A stretch of 64,000 nt of DNA from Sulfitobacter faviae (GCF_029870955.1 NZ_PGFQ01000001.1:682001-746000); one strand, 5' to 3'. Counted from the first letter of the stretch, positions 36,401 to 46,067 are shown. Made by a program: numbers and translations. The notes: generated by a model from the letters alone, not told the origin.

Positions 36401-36525
36401 ATGGTAAAGGCCGGGTCTTCGAGACGGCCAAGGGTGGCAAAGCCCCAGATGCCGCCCAAAAGACAGGTCAGCATGATGATCCAAGTATAGATCGGGCGGT
36501 TGATCGACAGACGTGCGATATCCAT
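33475..36525 (-). CDS. RND-family multidrug efflux transporter, inner-membrane pump
   Basis: A 1016-residue RND pump. I start at MDIARLSINRPIYTW (36525) because the extra upstream codons overlap the adaptor gene end. Features in order: first helix near residues 10-30, porter domain with YPGASAEEVALEVTEPLESQ and PSGATQPYVNDGFGDVYGLY, helices 2-6 with MGMLVDNAIVVAEGMQ, a second porter domain, and the final helix group with LSGMLIKNGIVLVEEID. It uses the proton gradient to export drugs or other toxic compounds. Its adaptor and a TetR regulator lie directly upstream; no outer-membrane channel gene is in the window. Confidence 0.92.
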   Translation of the reverse strand: MDIARLSINRPIYTWIIMLTCLLGGIWGFATLGRLEDPAFTIKTAVVVTQYPGASAEEVALEVTEPLESQIQKMSEIKDVESMNQPGLSWITVNMQDTFDGSELPEIWTKLRNRVNEAALPSGATQPYVNDGFGDVYGLYYAVTAEGYSDAEVNELSSYLRRELLLVDGVSDVALSGLPNEVIYVEPQLALSTTLGIPPSAIVGAVSSANEIVDGGAIQDADGRTLIQRPEGSDSVSEIAALSVGVGGQVINLADVTNIYRTREANPDLVIRHNGQEAFTLGVAGIATENIVDIGKRVDDKLAQLRETLPLGISIESIYRQHAVVEEASNAFLLNLAMSVAIVVAVLAVFMGWRAAVVVGSTLLLTVVGTLFFMALGAIEMERISLGALIIAMGMLVDNAIVVAEGMQISMQQGKSSREAATEAASKTQIPLLGATVIGIMAFAGIGLSPDATGEFLFSLFAVIAISLLLSWVLAITATPLLGHYFFKRGVEGGAGGYDGAIFKSYAAVLRASLKLRWLVIVALIAGTAVCYALFGQIKQQFFPDSNTPLYFVHYKLPQGSSIHQTSNDLAVLEDWLVARDNVEDVTSYAGQGAARFMLTYQAEDPNPSYGHLIVRVSSLEVIQDEMNALEAFAADAVPQGEFRAKRLAFGPGGGAPIEVRFSGRDPNVLRDLADEAMDRMQAASDNIITPRQDWRERELVLRPIYAEERAQDAGISRTEITETLKFATEGTSGGTFRERDRQIPIVIRAPQDADLALTDHVIYAQNTNALVPMEQVIDGFRFEPQDTLLYRRDRADVITVGADIPRGVTAAQVQAEVQETIEAMEIPEGYAMEWGGELESAGEAQAALGKQLPFSIIIMVLISVLLFNALKQPIIIWLLVPMAVNGVSLALLGTGLPFTFTALLGLLSLSGMLIKNGIVLVEEIDLTRAADPTLDLKEAIVTASTSRLRPVFLAAATTILGMLPLLSDAFFQSMAATIMGGLAFASVLTLIAAPVLYFLFFKRSAAREAEAARAA

Positions 36526-36529
36526 GCGC

Positions 36530-37609
36530 TCAGTCTCCGAAACCGACGAAGCGGCGCACGGCGGCACCGTCTTCAAGCTGGCTTGCGCCGCTCACCACGA
36601 TCTCTTGCCCATCGGAAAGCCCGGCTTCGACTTTGACATCGCCGCGCGCGGTGGGGGTGATCTCAACCGCGGTGCGGGTCACGGTGCCTTCCCGCGCGCC
36701 GGTGGGGTCAAAGACCATGACATAGGTGCCACGGTCATTGCCGACCACGATGGCGGTATCTGGCACGATGATGCTCGACCCGCCGATGTTCAGCGTGGCG
36801 CGCACCTCGACCGAGGCGCCGGGCAGCGGCACGAAATCTTCGGGCAATTCCGCCCCAAGGGTGATGCTATAGGTCTGGCCGACATCCGCCGTCTCGGCGT
36901 TGTATTCGCGTATTTGCATCGGGTAGGTATTGGCGTTGGCCGGGAACTTGGCCATGAACCGCACGCTGGGGTCGCGCCCTGCGCGCAGGAACAGGGTTTC
37001 GGGCACGTCGATCTCGACCCGCAACTCGGACATGTCATGCAGGCGCACCACCGGCGTGCCCGCGCTGACGGTCGAGTAATTAGGCACCAACCGCGAGGCG
37101 ACAATCGCATCGAAGGGCGCATGGAGGGTTGCGTTCTCAAGGTCGCGCTCGGCGTTGCGCACGGCGATATCGTTGACCGTAACGGCGGTTTCCGCATCTT
37201 GCAGATTGACCTCGGCCACCGAAGACCCGGCGAGCTTTTGATAACGCTCCATCGTCCGGCGCGCCTGCGCGTCATTGGCCTGCGCCTGCTCTAGCGCCAG
37301 TTGAAACGGCTCCAGATCCATCCGGGCGACGACCGTGTCCTCACTGACCGTGGCCCCCTCTTCGACCGGGAATTCCTCGATCTGACCGCCGACTTGAAAG
37401 GCAAGGTCCACGGTTTCACGTGCAACCACCTTGCCAAAGAACACGCGCTCAACCTCGGCGTCGCTGACCTTGACCGTTTGCAGCTTTACCACCGGCATTT
37501 CGGCGGCAGCCACCATCGGCGCGGCGACACCGGCGGCCAAGGCCAGCGCAAATCCCAACACCCGCCCCGCGCCGGTCCCGCGCGTCGTCTCAACAAGCCA
37601 TTTGGCCAT
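36530..37609 (-). CDS. RND efflux periplasmic adaptor (membrane fusion protein)
   Basis: A 359-residue HlyD/AcrA-like adaptor. It has an N-terminal signal or anchor (VLGFALALAAGVAAPMVAAA), a lipoyl domain split by a helical hairpin (GQIEEFPVEEGATVSEDTVV … NATLHAPFDAIVASRLVPNY), and C-terminal beta-barrel and membrane-proximal domains. It bridges the pump and an outer-membrane channel. It starts two bases after the TetR gene ends and stops four bases before the pump, so all three are one operon. Confidence 0.9.
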   Translation of the reverse strand: MAKWLVETTRGTGAGRVLGFALALAAGVAAPMVAAAEMPVVKLQTVKVSDAEVERVFFGKVVARETVDLAFQVGGQIEEFPVEEGATVSEDTVVARMDLEPFQLALEQAQANDAQARRTMERYQKLAGSSVAEVNLQDAETAVTVNDIAVRNAERDLENATLHAPFDAIVASRLVPNYSTVSAGTPVVRLHDMSELRVEIDVPETLFLRAGRDPSVRFMAKFPANANTYPMQIREYNAETADVGQTYSITLGAELPEDFVPLPGASVEVRATLNIGGSSIIVPDTAIVVGNDRGTYVMVFDPTGAREGTVTRTAVEITPTARGDVKVEAGLSDGQEIVVSGASQLEDGAAVRRFVGFGD

Positions 37610-37611
37610 GG

Positions 37612-38202
37612 TCAGTCTTCCTTATGTATAGCATCCGGCACGGGCCCAAGGGCGGCGGTCAGACTAAGTTGTTTGAGGGTGCGCAGCTGCGCGAGAAAGT
37701 GGTCACGGTCCAGCGCATGCATGCCAGCGGCTTTGGCGGAACGTTGGATGAAATCGGCCAGCGCTTCGACACTCAAGCCATTGCGGGTGATCGACGCCTC
37801 ATAGGGCATCAGCACGTCGTAGATCACGCTGCTGAAACGCCCGGCGGAACATTGCAGCGCCTCCTGGCTGACAGCATTGGCCCCGGCGATGAAATCCTGC
37901 GCATTGGGCATCGCCTGCATCGTGTCATAGCCGCGCACCACCATCCGATCAAAGATCAGATCAAGCTGCGCCGCCAGATCGGTGGCATTGGGCATCTCTT
38001 CGGCGATCTCTTCCAGCGCCAATTCTGTGTAGCGCCCAATCAGCCCGCGCAGAATGTCATCCTTGTTGCGAAACCGATTGTAGAGGGTCTGGCGCGAGAC
38101 ACCCGCCTCTTCGCAGAGATCACCCATGCTGGTGCGCTTGACCCCATAGCGGGAAAAGACATGCAGCGCAGCGTCAAGCACGGTCTTTTCGAGTTCGGTC
38201 AT
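37612..38202 (-). CDS. TetR-family transcriptional regulator of the efflux operon
   Basis: A 196-residue TetR protein with the helix-turn-helix at about residues 25-47 (SMGDLCEEAGVSRQTLYNRF). The C-terminal helices are ligand-binding and variable. As first gene of the TetR-MFP-RND operon it most likely represses its own transcription and that of the pump, being released by a pump substrate. A partial inverted repeat lies upstream at 38236-38256. Confidence 0.88.
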   Translation of the reverse strand: MTELEKTVLDAALHVFSRYGVKRTSMGDLCEEAGVSRQTLYNRFRNKDDILRGLIGRYTELALEEIAEEMPNATDLAAQLDLIFDRMVVRGYDTMQAMPNAQDFIAGANAVSQEALQCSAGRFSSVIYDVLMPYEASITRNGLSVEALADFIQRSAKAAGMHALDRDHFLAQLRTLKQLSLTAALGPVPDAIHKED

Positions 38203-38235
38203 GCGGGCTCCTTAACATGGGTCAAGGCGCAATTG

Positions 38236-38256
38236 GACATTTGAACCAAATATGTC
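38236..38256 (-). promoter_or_regulatory. Candidate TetR operator and -35 element
   Basis: GACAT and ATGTC form an inverted repeat separated by 11 bases, about 35 bases before the TetR ATG. On the minus strand it overlaps a TTGACA -35-like hexamer (38253-38258), which suits repression by blocking RNA polymerase. The -10 element is not obvious. Confidence 0.4.
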
Positions 38257-38322
38257 AACCTGTAAATCGGCGACCATGCAGCCCGCGCAGATCACAATCG
38301 CGTTTCGCGCATGGAGCGCGCT

Positions 38323-39234
38323 TTAGGGCGCGGAAATCAGACTGCCGAGATAGAGCGTGAGCGGCAGGGTGAAAAAGCTGAGCAGCGTCTGCGTGGTGAT
38401 GATCGCGGCCATCAAGGGCGCATCGCCGCGCATCTCACGCGCCAGCGTATAGCTGGCCACCCCCGTCGGCAGCGCCGCGAAGATCAGCGCGATTTGCAGC
38501 GTCAGCGGCGCAGGGTTCAGCACCAGTGCGGCCAACAAGACCGCCAGCGGGTTCACCAGATGTTTGCCGATGATCGACAGGCCGATGACCGAGACCGAGC
38601 CCGACAACCCGCGCAGCCGCAGGTTGGCGCCGACGCAAAGCAGCATGATCGGCAGCGCCGCATCCCCCAAAATGCGCGCGCTTTCATGCAAGACGGGCAC
38701 ATGGTGCAGCCCCGCGAAGTTAAAGAGCACGCCTGCCAGAATGCCCAAGATCAGCGGGTTCTTGACCAAGCCTTTGAGGATGGATTTGCCGCCGCCGCCC
38801 AACTGCCGGGTCATCAGCGTCACCACTGTCACATTCACCACCGGCACCAGCAGGGCCGAACCGAGAACGGCAATCTGTAGCCCCGCCGTGCCAAAGACGG
38901 CTTCGGCAATCGCGAGGCCGATGAATGTGTTGAACCTTGCGCTGCCCTGCATCAGCGAACTGCCCTGCGGCGCGGCATAGGCCCGACCGAACAGCCAGCC
39001 GCAAAAGATCGCTGCAAAGAACCCGGCGTAGAGCAGCAGGGCATAGTCGCCCAAGCCACCGCTGAGGTCCGCCGCCGAGATCTTGGCAAAGAACAGCGCG
39101 GGCATCAGCACCCAATAGACCAGCCGGTCATTCAGGTTCCAGAACTTGGTCGAAGGGATACCGCCCCGGCGCAGGCCATAGCCCATGAGGATCAGCGCGA
39201 AGACCGGCGCGATGGCCAGAAAGATAGTAAACAT
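38323..39234 (-). CDS. AEC-family (auxin efflux carrier-like) transporter
   Basis: A 303-residue membrane protein with about ten hydrophobic helices. The opening FLAIAPVFALILMGYGLRRG and the LNPAPLTLQIALIFAALPTG region with a helix-breaking Pro are typical of the AEC family, whose bacterial members move organic acids such as malate or malonate. Substrate cannot be told from sequence. It stands alone on the minus strand between the TetR regulator and the TRAP genes. Confidence 0.8.
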   Translation of the reverse strand: MFTIFLAIAPVFALILMGYGLRRGGIPSTKFWNLNDRLVYWVLMPALFFAKISAADLSGGLGDYALLLYAGFFAAIFCGWLFGRAYAAPQGSSLMQGSARFNTFIGLAIAEAVFGTAGLQIAVLGSALLVPVVNVTVVTLMTRQLGGGGKSILKGLVKNPLILGILAGVLFNFAGLHHVPVLHESARILGDAALPIMLLCVGANLRLRGLSGSVSVIGLSIIGKHLVNPLAVLLAALVLNPAPLTLQIALIFAALPTGVASYTLAREMRGDAPLMAAIITTQTLLSFFTLPLTLYLGSLISAP

Positions 39235-39316
39235 ATTAACCGCCCGGAAGGATCGCGCGGACCCTAGGCGCGGCTTGGCCCAGATGCAACAGGGAGCGTT
39301 GCCTCAAACGGGCGGC

Positions 39317-39336
39317 CCCGGCCCCAAAGGGCCGGG
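39317..39336 (-). terminator. Hairpin downstream of the TRAP permease
   Basis: CCCGGCCC and GGGCCGGG pair perfectly over 8 bases around a 4-base loop, 19 bases beyond the TRAP permease stop in its direction of transcription. The T run after it is weak, so termination strength is uncertain. Confidence 0.45.
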
Positions 39337-39354
39337 ACATGGATCAATCACGGA

Positions 39355-41597
39355 TCAATCGCTGCCGTGCACTGCGATTTGGGCGTCGGGTGCGGGGCGG
39401 AACTTCCACTGCACCGCAAAGATCACCGCCGCCACTGCGATGCCGATGAGGTCGGTCATCAGACCACCCGCGATCATGCAAAGCGCCGCGAGGATCAAGC
39501 CCAGCCGGATGAACCAAGCCGCCCCGCTGCCCGCGAACCAGCCCTGCATGCCCGAAGACAGCAGATAGACCCCGAAGATTGCCGTGACACCGGCGCGGAT
39601 CACCTCGAACCACGTGCCGTCCATCAGGATCGCGCCGTTGTAGAAGAACATGAAGGGCACGATGAAGGCCGAGATGCCGATCTTGAAGGAGGCCACCGAA
39701 GTCTCCATCGGGTTGGCGCCCGAAATCCCCGCCGCGGCATAGCTCGCCAGCGCCACGGGGGGCGTGATGGCCGAGACGACGGCGAAGTAGAAGACAAAGA
39801 AATGCGCCGTCAGCAGCGGAATGCCCAGTTGCACCAGACCGGGCGCCACGACCGAAGCCGCCACCGCATAGGCCGCCGTGGTGGGCATGCCCATGCCGAG
39901 CAGAATGGCGATACACATGGCAAAGAACAGGGCGAGGAATTGGCTCGCCTCTGCCAGCCCCAGCAGCACGGAAGAGAAACGCGCGCCGACACCGGTCAGG
40001 CTGATGACACCCACGATGATGCCCGCACAGGCGCAGACCGCGATGATCTGGATCGACATGATCCCGGCCAGGTCAAAGGCTTTGACGATGCTGCGCGGCC
40101 CCATGCGGAAGGGCGTGAACCACGACACCACCGCCGCTGCCGCCGTCGCCAGCGTGCCCGCGCGGATGATCGAATAGCCCATGAACAGCGCATAGATCAG
40201 GATGATGATCGGGATGAACAGAAACACCCGGCGCAGCATGTCCTTGAGCTTGGGCAGTTCCTCGGAACGCATCCCGCGCATGCCCAGCTTGGCCGCTTCG
40301 AAATCCACCATGAAGTAGATCGACACGAAGTAGAGCACCGCCGGGATGATCGCCGCCACGGCGATATCGGTGTAGGGGATGCCCGTGATCTCGGCCATGA
40401 TGAAGGCACCCGCCCCCATGATCGGCGGCATGATCTGCCCCCCGGTCGAGGCGGCGGCTTCGACCGCGCCTGCGGTCCGGGCCGGGTAGCCCACCTTTTT
40501 CATCAGCGGAATGGTCAGCGAGCCTGTCGCCACCACATTGCCCGCCGAGGTGCCATTGATCATCCCCATAAGACCCGAGGCAAAGATCGCGACCTTGGCT
40601 GGCCCCCGCGCGAGCGGCCCGCCGCGGCAAAGGCGAAGTTGACGAAATAGTCCCCCACTTTCGATGCCTGAAGGAAGGCCGCGAAGATGATGAAGAGGAT
40701 GATATAGGTCGATGACACCGCCGTGGTCGGCCCCAGAATGCCCGCATCGGTGTAGACTTGGCTAAAGAAGCGGGTCCACTGGATGTTGGGCGCGTTCAGG
40801 AAGCCCGGCAGCATGTCCCCGACGAAGACATAGACCAGAAAGACACCCGAGATCACGATGAGCGCAAGCCCCGCCACGCGGCGCGTCAGCTCCATGATCA
40901 GCGCGGTGCCTGCAACTGCGGCGATAGAGATGCCGATGGGCGCAAAGGGCGTGCCCGTCGAGTTGCGCATCAAGGTGCCGTACATGGTGATCAGGTAAAT
41001 CGCCACGGCCACCCCGCAGATGGACAGCAACAGGTCCGCAGGCGAAACCTGCCCCCGCTCGCGTCCGCGCAGCCAACCCACGACGATGCCGATGGCCGTC
41101 GCCGCCACCAGCGGCAGGCCATAGTGATAGATTTCAAGGGTCTTGAACTCGGGGCTCATGCCGTTCCACTGGGTGCCGCCAGCGATCTGGCTGGCGATGC
41201 TCCAAGCGGTCCAGATCGAATAAAGCGCAGGGATCATCGCAGCCCATGCCACGAAATCCAGCGGATGACGGCCCTGCCCCTTGCCTTCATCCACAAAGGC
41301 GCGGGCGGAATAGAGGGTAAAGCCAAGGATCAACGCACCCGCGATGTGCACGATGCGGAAATTCCACGTCTCCATCGGGAAGGTCGGCAAAAGCGGGATG
41401 CGGATGCCGGTCAGCTCTCCGATCGACATGCCGTTGAGCGCCGCCATGTGAAAGAAGGCATAGATCGCCGACATGGCCGCAACGACCAGATAGGTCCGCC
41501 CGGTGAATATGCGGCGATTGCTTTCTACCGGTTCGTCATCGACCCCTTCGGCGACAATCGGGCCCTGCGGGTCGGCGGCGCTATGCTGGTCTGTCAT
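39355..41597 (-). CDS. TRAP transporter fused permease, TAXI type (reading frame interrupted)
   Basis: About 747 residues after adding one C in the run at 40603-40607. The N-terminal part (from MTDQHSAADPQGPIVAEG) carries the small DctQ-like four-helix unit and the C-terminal part the large DctM-like unit (GTSAGNVVATGSLTIPLMKK, GQIMPPIMGAGAFIMAEITG, GMPTTAAYAVAASV). Such 4TM/12TM fusions pair with TAXI binding proteins; one is encoded just upstream. It drives secondary import, usually of dicarboxylates or glutamate-like compounds, with a sodium or proton gradient. An AGGAAG ribosome site precedes the ATG at 41597. Confidence 0.88.
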
Positions 41598-41708
41598 GGA
41601 GGCTTCCTTTCCCGATATCTGCGCGGGATCTGTCCCGACAATCAGGCGGGATGATGGCAAGATGCCGCCCCGATTAGGGACGGCATGCAAGTTTGTCTAG
41701 GCGTTCGC

Positions 41709-42689
41709 TTAGTTGCCGTAGATCATATCGTCGGAAATATCGGCATCCGCGTTCTCTTTAAACCAAGCTGCCGCACCGGGATGCCATTTCAAAACGGTGT
41801 TCTTCTCCCAGTTCTCAGGCAGGGTCGAAGCCGCCGCTTTGTGAATGCCCTTCATCCGCTCATTGTCGGACATGACGACATCCACAGCCGCTTTGACGAA
41901 GGATTCCGGCAGATCGCAGTTGGCAATCGCGAAGTTCCACATGGAGACCGAACGCGCGCCCTCTTCCAGCGTGGTGTAGGTGCTGGCGTCGATGGTGAAC
42001 TCGGACACCGGGAACTCTTCGAGCAGTTTGGCCTGCTCTTCCTCGGTGAACTCGATGATGTTCACATCCGTCTGAACCTCAAGCTGGCTGACCGCAGGCA
42101 CCGGCACACCGGCAGCAAAGGCGATCACGTCCAGCAGACCGTCCTGCAACTGCCCGCCCAGATCGGTCCAACCGCCGTTGCGACGCTCATACTCGACGCC
42201 GAGCGTGTCCATCATGCGCGGAAAATAGGTGTCTGAGGTGGAGCCCGCCGGGCCAAAGCCGATCTTGGCACCCGCCGGAATGTCAGCGACCGAAGAGATG
42301 CCCGAGGACGACAGCGCGGTCACGGAGAAAGGTGTCTGATACATCGGGAACATCGCGCAGGCTTGGGTCATTTCAAGACCGGGGGCGATGGGGTTGGTGC
42401 CGGCCAGCGATTCCGCCGCCGGGCCCATTGTGGTCATGCCGAAGGCCGCCTCGCCGGTGTGGACCAGCGCCATGTTCTGCATCGGGCCGCCGGTGACTTC
42501 GCCACCGCCGGTCAGGCCCAGTTCCTTGGCCACAAGGTTCGCCCAGCCCGAGCCATAGGCGAAGTAGGTGCCGCCTTGGCTGGCCGTGCCCACGGTGAAG
42601 CTGCTCGGCCAGTCGGATTTATCCATGTCCTGAGCGGCGGCAGCGCCTGCCAGAATGGTGCTTGCGGCGAGGATTGCGGTGAATTTCAT
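41709..42689 (-). CDS. TAXI-family TRAP transporter binding protein
   Basis: A 326-residue periplasmic solute-binding protein with a Sec signal (KFTAILAASTILAGAAAAQD). The TAXI family features are present: TVGTASQGGTYFAYGSGWAN at the N terminus, PMQNMALVHTGEAAFGMTTM and IGFGPAGSTSDTYFPRMMDT. It delivers substrate to the fused permease encoded 111 bases downstream. Ligand unknown. Confidence 0.92.
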   Translation of the reverse strand: MKFTAILAASTILAGAAAAQDMDKSDWPSSFTVGTASQGGTYFAYGSGWANLVAKELGLTGGGEVTGGPMQNMALVHTGEAAFGMTTMGPAAESLAGTNPIAPGLEMTQACAMFPMYQTPFSVTALSSSGISSVADIPAGAKIGFGPAGSTSDTYFPRMMDTLGVEYERRNGGWTDLGGQLQDGLLDVIAFAAGVPVPAVSQLEVQTDVNIIEFTEEEQAKLLEEFPVSEFTIDASTYTTLEEGARSVSMWNFAIANCDLPESFVKAAVDVVMSDNERMKGIHKAAASTLPENWEKNTVLKWHPGAAAWFKENADADISDDMIYGN

Positions 42690-42947
42690 GTCTCTCTCCC
42701 TTGGTTGCTCTTAACGGGCGTCGGCACAGGGTGCCGCGCGCCGCCGCTGTATTCAGCTTGTTCGGCCAATTAACTGTACTCCGGCAGGCAGAGGCAAGTC
42801 CGAATTTGCCGCAAAATGCGAGATGCGAAAGAAAGAGACCGCCTGCCGTTGGGTCAATGGCGTTTTCCCTTTCGGTCCCCGCCTGAGAGCCAGAGATGCC
42901 CCATGGAGAGAATCACATGGCGAAAGGCTGCCCCGCGCCGCACCCGG

Positions 42948-43661
42948 TCAGAAGCTGTGCCAGACCCCGACTTTGACCTTGGTCACAGCGTTGGTGAATT
43001 CATGCGAAAGGCCCAGTTCCAGAAAGCTGTTTTCCGAGACCTTGATCACATGCGACGGCGCAAAGGCCAATGTCTCATCCCCGTCTGACGGGGCCGCGAA
43101 CTCCAGCTTGAAAATCGACAGATTGCCATTGTCATGGTTGATGCCGAAGCTGCTGTCGATCTTGCCCAGTGTTTCGCCGTCTTCGTAAATGGCAAAGGTG
43201 CTTTCCACCCCCAGCCAGCCGCTGCCCCAAGCCCCCGATACCGGACGCCCCCAAGACAGGCCGGGACGCAGGGCCGCCACCGCGCTGCCATCCCGTTCGG
43301 CCCAGCCAAGACCGACTTCGGCGGCGAAAACATTGTCCCCACCCGAGAGTTCAAGCGGATAGCGCAGAAAGGCGATGGCGCTGACTTGCCCCGCGCTTTG
43401 GCTCTTGCCGATGTCGAGGCCGAAGGTCAGTTTCTCGGTCACCCCGTATTCGTAGTAAAACGCGCCGAAATCGCCAAAGTCGGGGCCATCTGCGGTGGTC
43501 TCATAGGACAGGGAGACAAAGCTTTTGTCTTCGCCCCGCGGCCAAGCCGCCGATGCCACATCACTTGCCGGGAGGGCGATGGTACCGATGGCCGAGAAGA
43601 CAACAAGCCGGGGCAAGAACCGCCGCGGGAGGTCAGAAGGCATTTTCGCTGTTTTGCGCAT
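42948..43661 (-). CDS. Putative outer-membrane beta-barrel protein ending the polysaccharide operon
   Basis: A 237-residue protein with a signal peptide (LPRLVVFSAIGTIALPASDV), then alternating strands rich in Gly and aromatics (GAFYYEYGVTEKLTFGLDIG, GSGWLGVESTFAIYED) and a C-terminal aromatic residue (VGVWHSF), the usual signature for insertion by the BAM machinery. No family name is recognised. It is 47 bases after the single-domain response regulator and is the last gene of the eight-gene run, so it might help pass the polymer or sense the surface; this is inference. Confidence 0.6.
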   Translation of the reverse strand: MRKTAKMPSDLPRRFLPRLVVFSAIGTIALPASDVASAAWPRGEDKSFVSLSYETTADGPDFGDFGAFYYEYGVTEKLTFGLDIGKSQSAGQVSAIAFLRYPLELSGGDNVFAAEVGLGWAERDGSAVAALRPGLSWGRPVSGAWGSGWLGVESTFAIYEDGETLGKIDSSFGINHDNGNLSIFKLEFAAPSDGDETLAFAPSHVIKVSENSFLELGLSHEFTNAVTKVKVGVWHSF

Positions 43662-43708
43662 GGTAAGTTCCGCGTGTTCAGAGCCGCGAGAGGCTGAGGG
43701 ATGAGGTA

Positions 43709-44067
43709 TTAAACGATCGACCGAATGAAATCCGCGAGCTTCAGCGGTTTGAACGGTTTGTGCAGAATGTGGTCTGCCCCGAGGTCGCGAAACTTCCTCT
43801 CCGACTCGGGCGAGGTTTTGGCGGTGCACATGACGATCTTCGTGTCGTCCAAATTCGCATTGGCCCGCGCACAGCGCAGTACCTCCATACCATCGGGGGC
43901 GGCATCATCACATCCAGCATGATTACGTCAAAAGACTGCCTCTCCATCGTGGCAATCGCGTCGAGCCCGGTCCCCGCGAAGGTCGGTTCAATGTCATCCT
44001 CGGTCATGATCGCAAACTCGATCAACTCGCGGATGTCATCTTCGTCATCGACGAACAACACTCTCAT
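43709..44067 (-). CDS. Single-domain response regulator (reading frame interrupted)
   Basis: A CheY-like receiver of 119 residues. The acidic pair Asp7-Asp8 and the phosphorylation site Asp52 (VIMLDVMMPPPDG after repair) are present, with the conserved Thr/Ser in MCTAKT and Lys in LHKPFKP. The frame breaks in the G run at 43895-43899; one added base restores GMEVLRCARANANLDDTKIV and a stop at 43709. With no output domain, it is suited to carry phosphate to the Hpt protein of the same operon. It overlaps the kinase gene by four bases. Confidence 0.85.
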
Positions 44068-46067
44068 ACCGATGCCCCCTGCTTGGGCGCGGCGCCTGTA
44101 TCCCGGGCGAAACGCACATAGAACGTGGTGCCGGGGTTCTCATCGCCGTCCTCTTCCGAGCGTGTCTCAAAGCTCACATCGCCACCTTGTCGCAACACCA
44201 ACTCCCGCGTGATGGCCAGCCCCAGCCCCGTCCCATTCGCTTGGTTTTCGCGAGAGTGCACAGGGTCAGCGAACCTTTTGAACATACGATCATGGGCGGC
44301 TCTTGGGATGCCCGGCCCCGCATCGCAGACATAGAACGTGACCCATTGGTCGTCCACCTCGGCACCGATTTTTACCGTACCGCCGCGCGGGGTATATTTT
44401 ACCGCGTTGGAAATGAGGTTGGAGAAGATTTGCTGCATGCGCACGGTATCGACCCGCACATAGGCCTCCTGCGCCGCATCGGGGCCTCTGTGAATGTCGA
44501 GTTGCACGTCGCGGTTCACCCCATAGCCGGTGTTGGCCGCGATGGCTTCCGACAGCACTTCCGACACCGCGACCCGCTCGGTCTGGATGCTAAGTTGGCG
44601 CTGGTCGATCGCCTGAAGGGTCAAGATATCGTTGACCAGTACCAACAGCCGGTCGGCATTTCGGGTGGCCATCGACAACAGCTTGCCCGCGTTCTTTGGC
44701 ATGCTGTCGCCAAAGCGGTCATGCAGGATTTCGAGCGATCCGGCCAGCGAGGTGAGCGGCGTGCGCAGTTCGTGATTGACCGAGGTGACAAAGGCCGTGC
44801 GCGCCGCCACCAGACGCTCTTCGGCAGAGATGTCCTGAAGCACGTTATAGGCGATGTAATCCCCATGCAGATGCAGCTTCATCACCCGGCATTGCACCGC
44901 CACATTCTCGTTCTCGGCGGTGGTGATCTGAATGCGGTGAACGGCCACGTCTTCGTCCATCTGCGAAAAGGGCGGGACCATCCCGCGGAGCTTTTGCACG
45001 GCTTCGATGTCTGAGGACACACCCATCAACGCACGCGCCTTGCGGTTGGAGCGGTGCAGCTTGTTGTTGTCGTTATAGACGATCAGCCCGTCGCCGACAT
45101 TCTCAAAGATCGCGTCAAATTCGCTCTGCGCCACGCGGATCCGTTCGCGGTGCCGTTCGGAAGTGCGCAGGGCCTGCGCCAATTGGGTCGACTGCCGCCG
45201 CGCGCGGATCGCCGCATTGATCACCGTCAGGAACAGGATCGTGGCAAGCCCCACGAAAACCAATGTGCGCTGCCAGTAATTTTGCAGCACCGCCCGTTTG
45301 CTGCGCGTCACGTCGATATAGAGGTCCAGCGCCGGAATCTCCTTCCGGGCGCGGAACACGGGCGTATCGGGGTCGCGCGGAGGCCGCCCCGAAACAAAGG
45401 CCCGCTCTCCGTTGGAGGTTACCACCTCGACATACATGTCCTGTTGCATCCCATCTATCGCCAGCAATTGCGAGTAGTAATCCTCGCCCAGCGAAGAGGC
45501 CAAGACCCCGCGTGACCGGCCATCCATCCCGATCAAGGGCCATGCAATCGGGGTCAGACGCCGCCCCGTGGCCCGCGACACGATGGGCACCCCGACCGTG
45601 TATTCATCCACATCAAGGCCAATCGCAGCCTGAAAATAGGCCCGGTCCCCAAGGTACTGCCCCATCAGGGGTTTGGCCGTGGCCCAAAGCACGATCCCAT
45701 CGGCGCCGATCAGCACAAGCGCATCGACCTGCTCGGTCTCCTGCACGGCGGCATTCATCAGATCGCCGTATTGCGCCTCAAACTGCGCGGGGTCGCTCAG
45801 GCGCGCGGTCGACAGCTCATCAATCAGCCCCCACATCCGTACATTCGCAACCGAAAGTGAGGCATCGACCGCCTGCTCGTAAAGCTCCGCGAAATGCTCA
45901 AGCTCCACCTCGGCCCGGGTTGTGGCGCGGTTGTAGTCGGACCAGGTCAGAGCCGCGAGCCCGACGAAATAGGTCACAACGACCGTTGCGATCAGCCCCC
46001 AGAAGAGCGTTTGCGCGCGCGAAGAGGGTTCCGCATCGGCTTTGTTGGTGGGCTCAGTGCTGACCAT
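44064..46067 (-). CDS. Membrane sensor histidine kinase with extracytoplasmic sensing domain
   Basis: A 667-residue kinase. In order: membrane helix at about 20-42, periplasmic Cache-like sensor at 45-265 (DRAYFQAAIGLDVDEYTVGV), second helix at 268-288, PAS domain at about 312-415, dimerisation helix with His432 in NHELRTPLTSLAGSL, and an ATPase domain with the N box NLISNAVKYTP, G1 DAGPGIP and G2 GTGLGLAI. It has no fused receiver, which fits the separate receivers and Hpt in the operon. It starts one base after the REC-GGDEF gene ends. Confidence 0.93.
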   Translation of the reverse strand: MVSTEPTNKADAEPSSRAQTLFWGLIATVVVTYFVGLAALTWSDYNRATTRAEVELEHFAELYEQAVDASLSVANVRMWGLIDELSTARLSDPAQFEAQYGDLMNAAVQETEQVDALVLIGADGIVLWATAKPLMGQYLGDRAYFQAAIGLDVDEYTVGVPIVSRATGRRLTPIAWPLIGMDGRSRGVLASSLGEDYYSQLLAIDGMQQDMYVEVVTSNGERAFVSGRPPRDPDTPVFRARKEIPALDLYIDVTRSKRAVLQNYWQRTLVFVGLATILFLTVINAAIRARRQSTQLAQALRTSERHRERIRVAQSEFDAIFENVGDGLIVYNDNNKLHRSNRKARALMGVSSDIEAVQKLRGMVPPFSQMDEDVAVHRIQITTAENENVAVQCRVMKLHLHGDYIAYNVLQDISAEERLVAARTAFVTSVNHELRTPLTSLAGSLEILHDRFGDSMPKNAGKLLSMATRNADRLLVLVNDILTLQAIDQRQLSIQTERVAVSEVLSEAIAANTGYGVNRDVQLDIHRGPDAAQEAYVRVDTVRMQQIFSNLISNAVKYTPRGGTVKIGAEVDDQWVTFYVCDAGPGIPRAAHDRMFKRFADPVHSRENQANGTGLGLAITRELVLRQGGDVSFETRSEEDGDENPGTTFYVRFARDTGAAPKQGASV

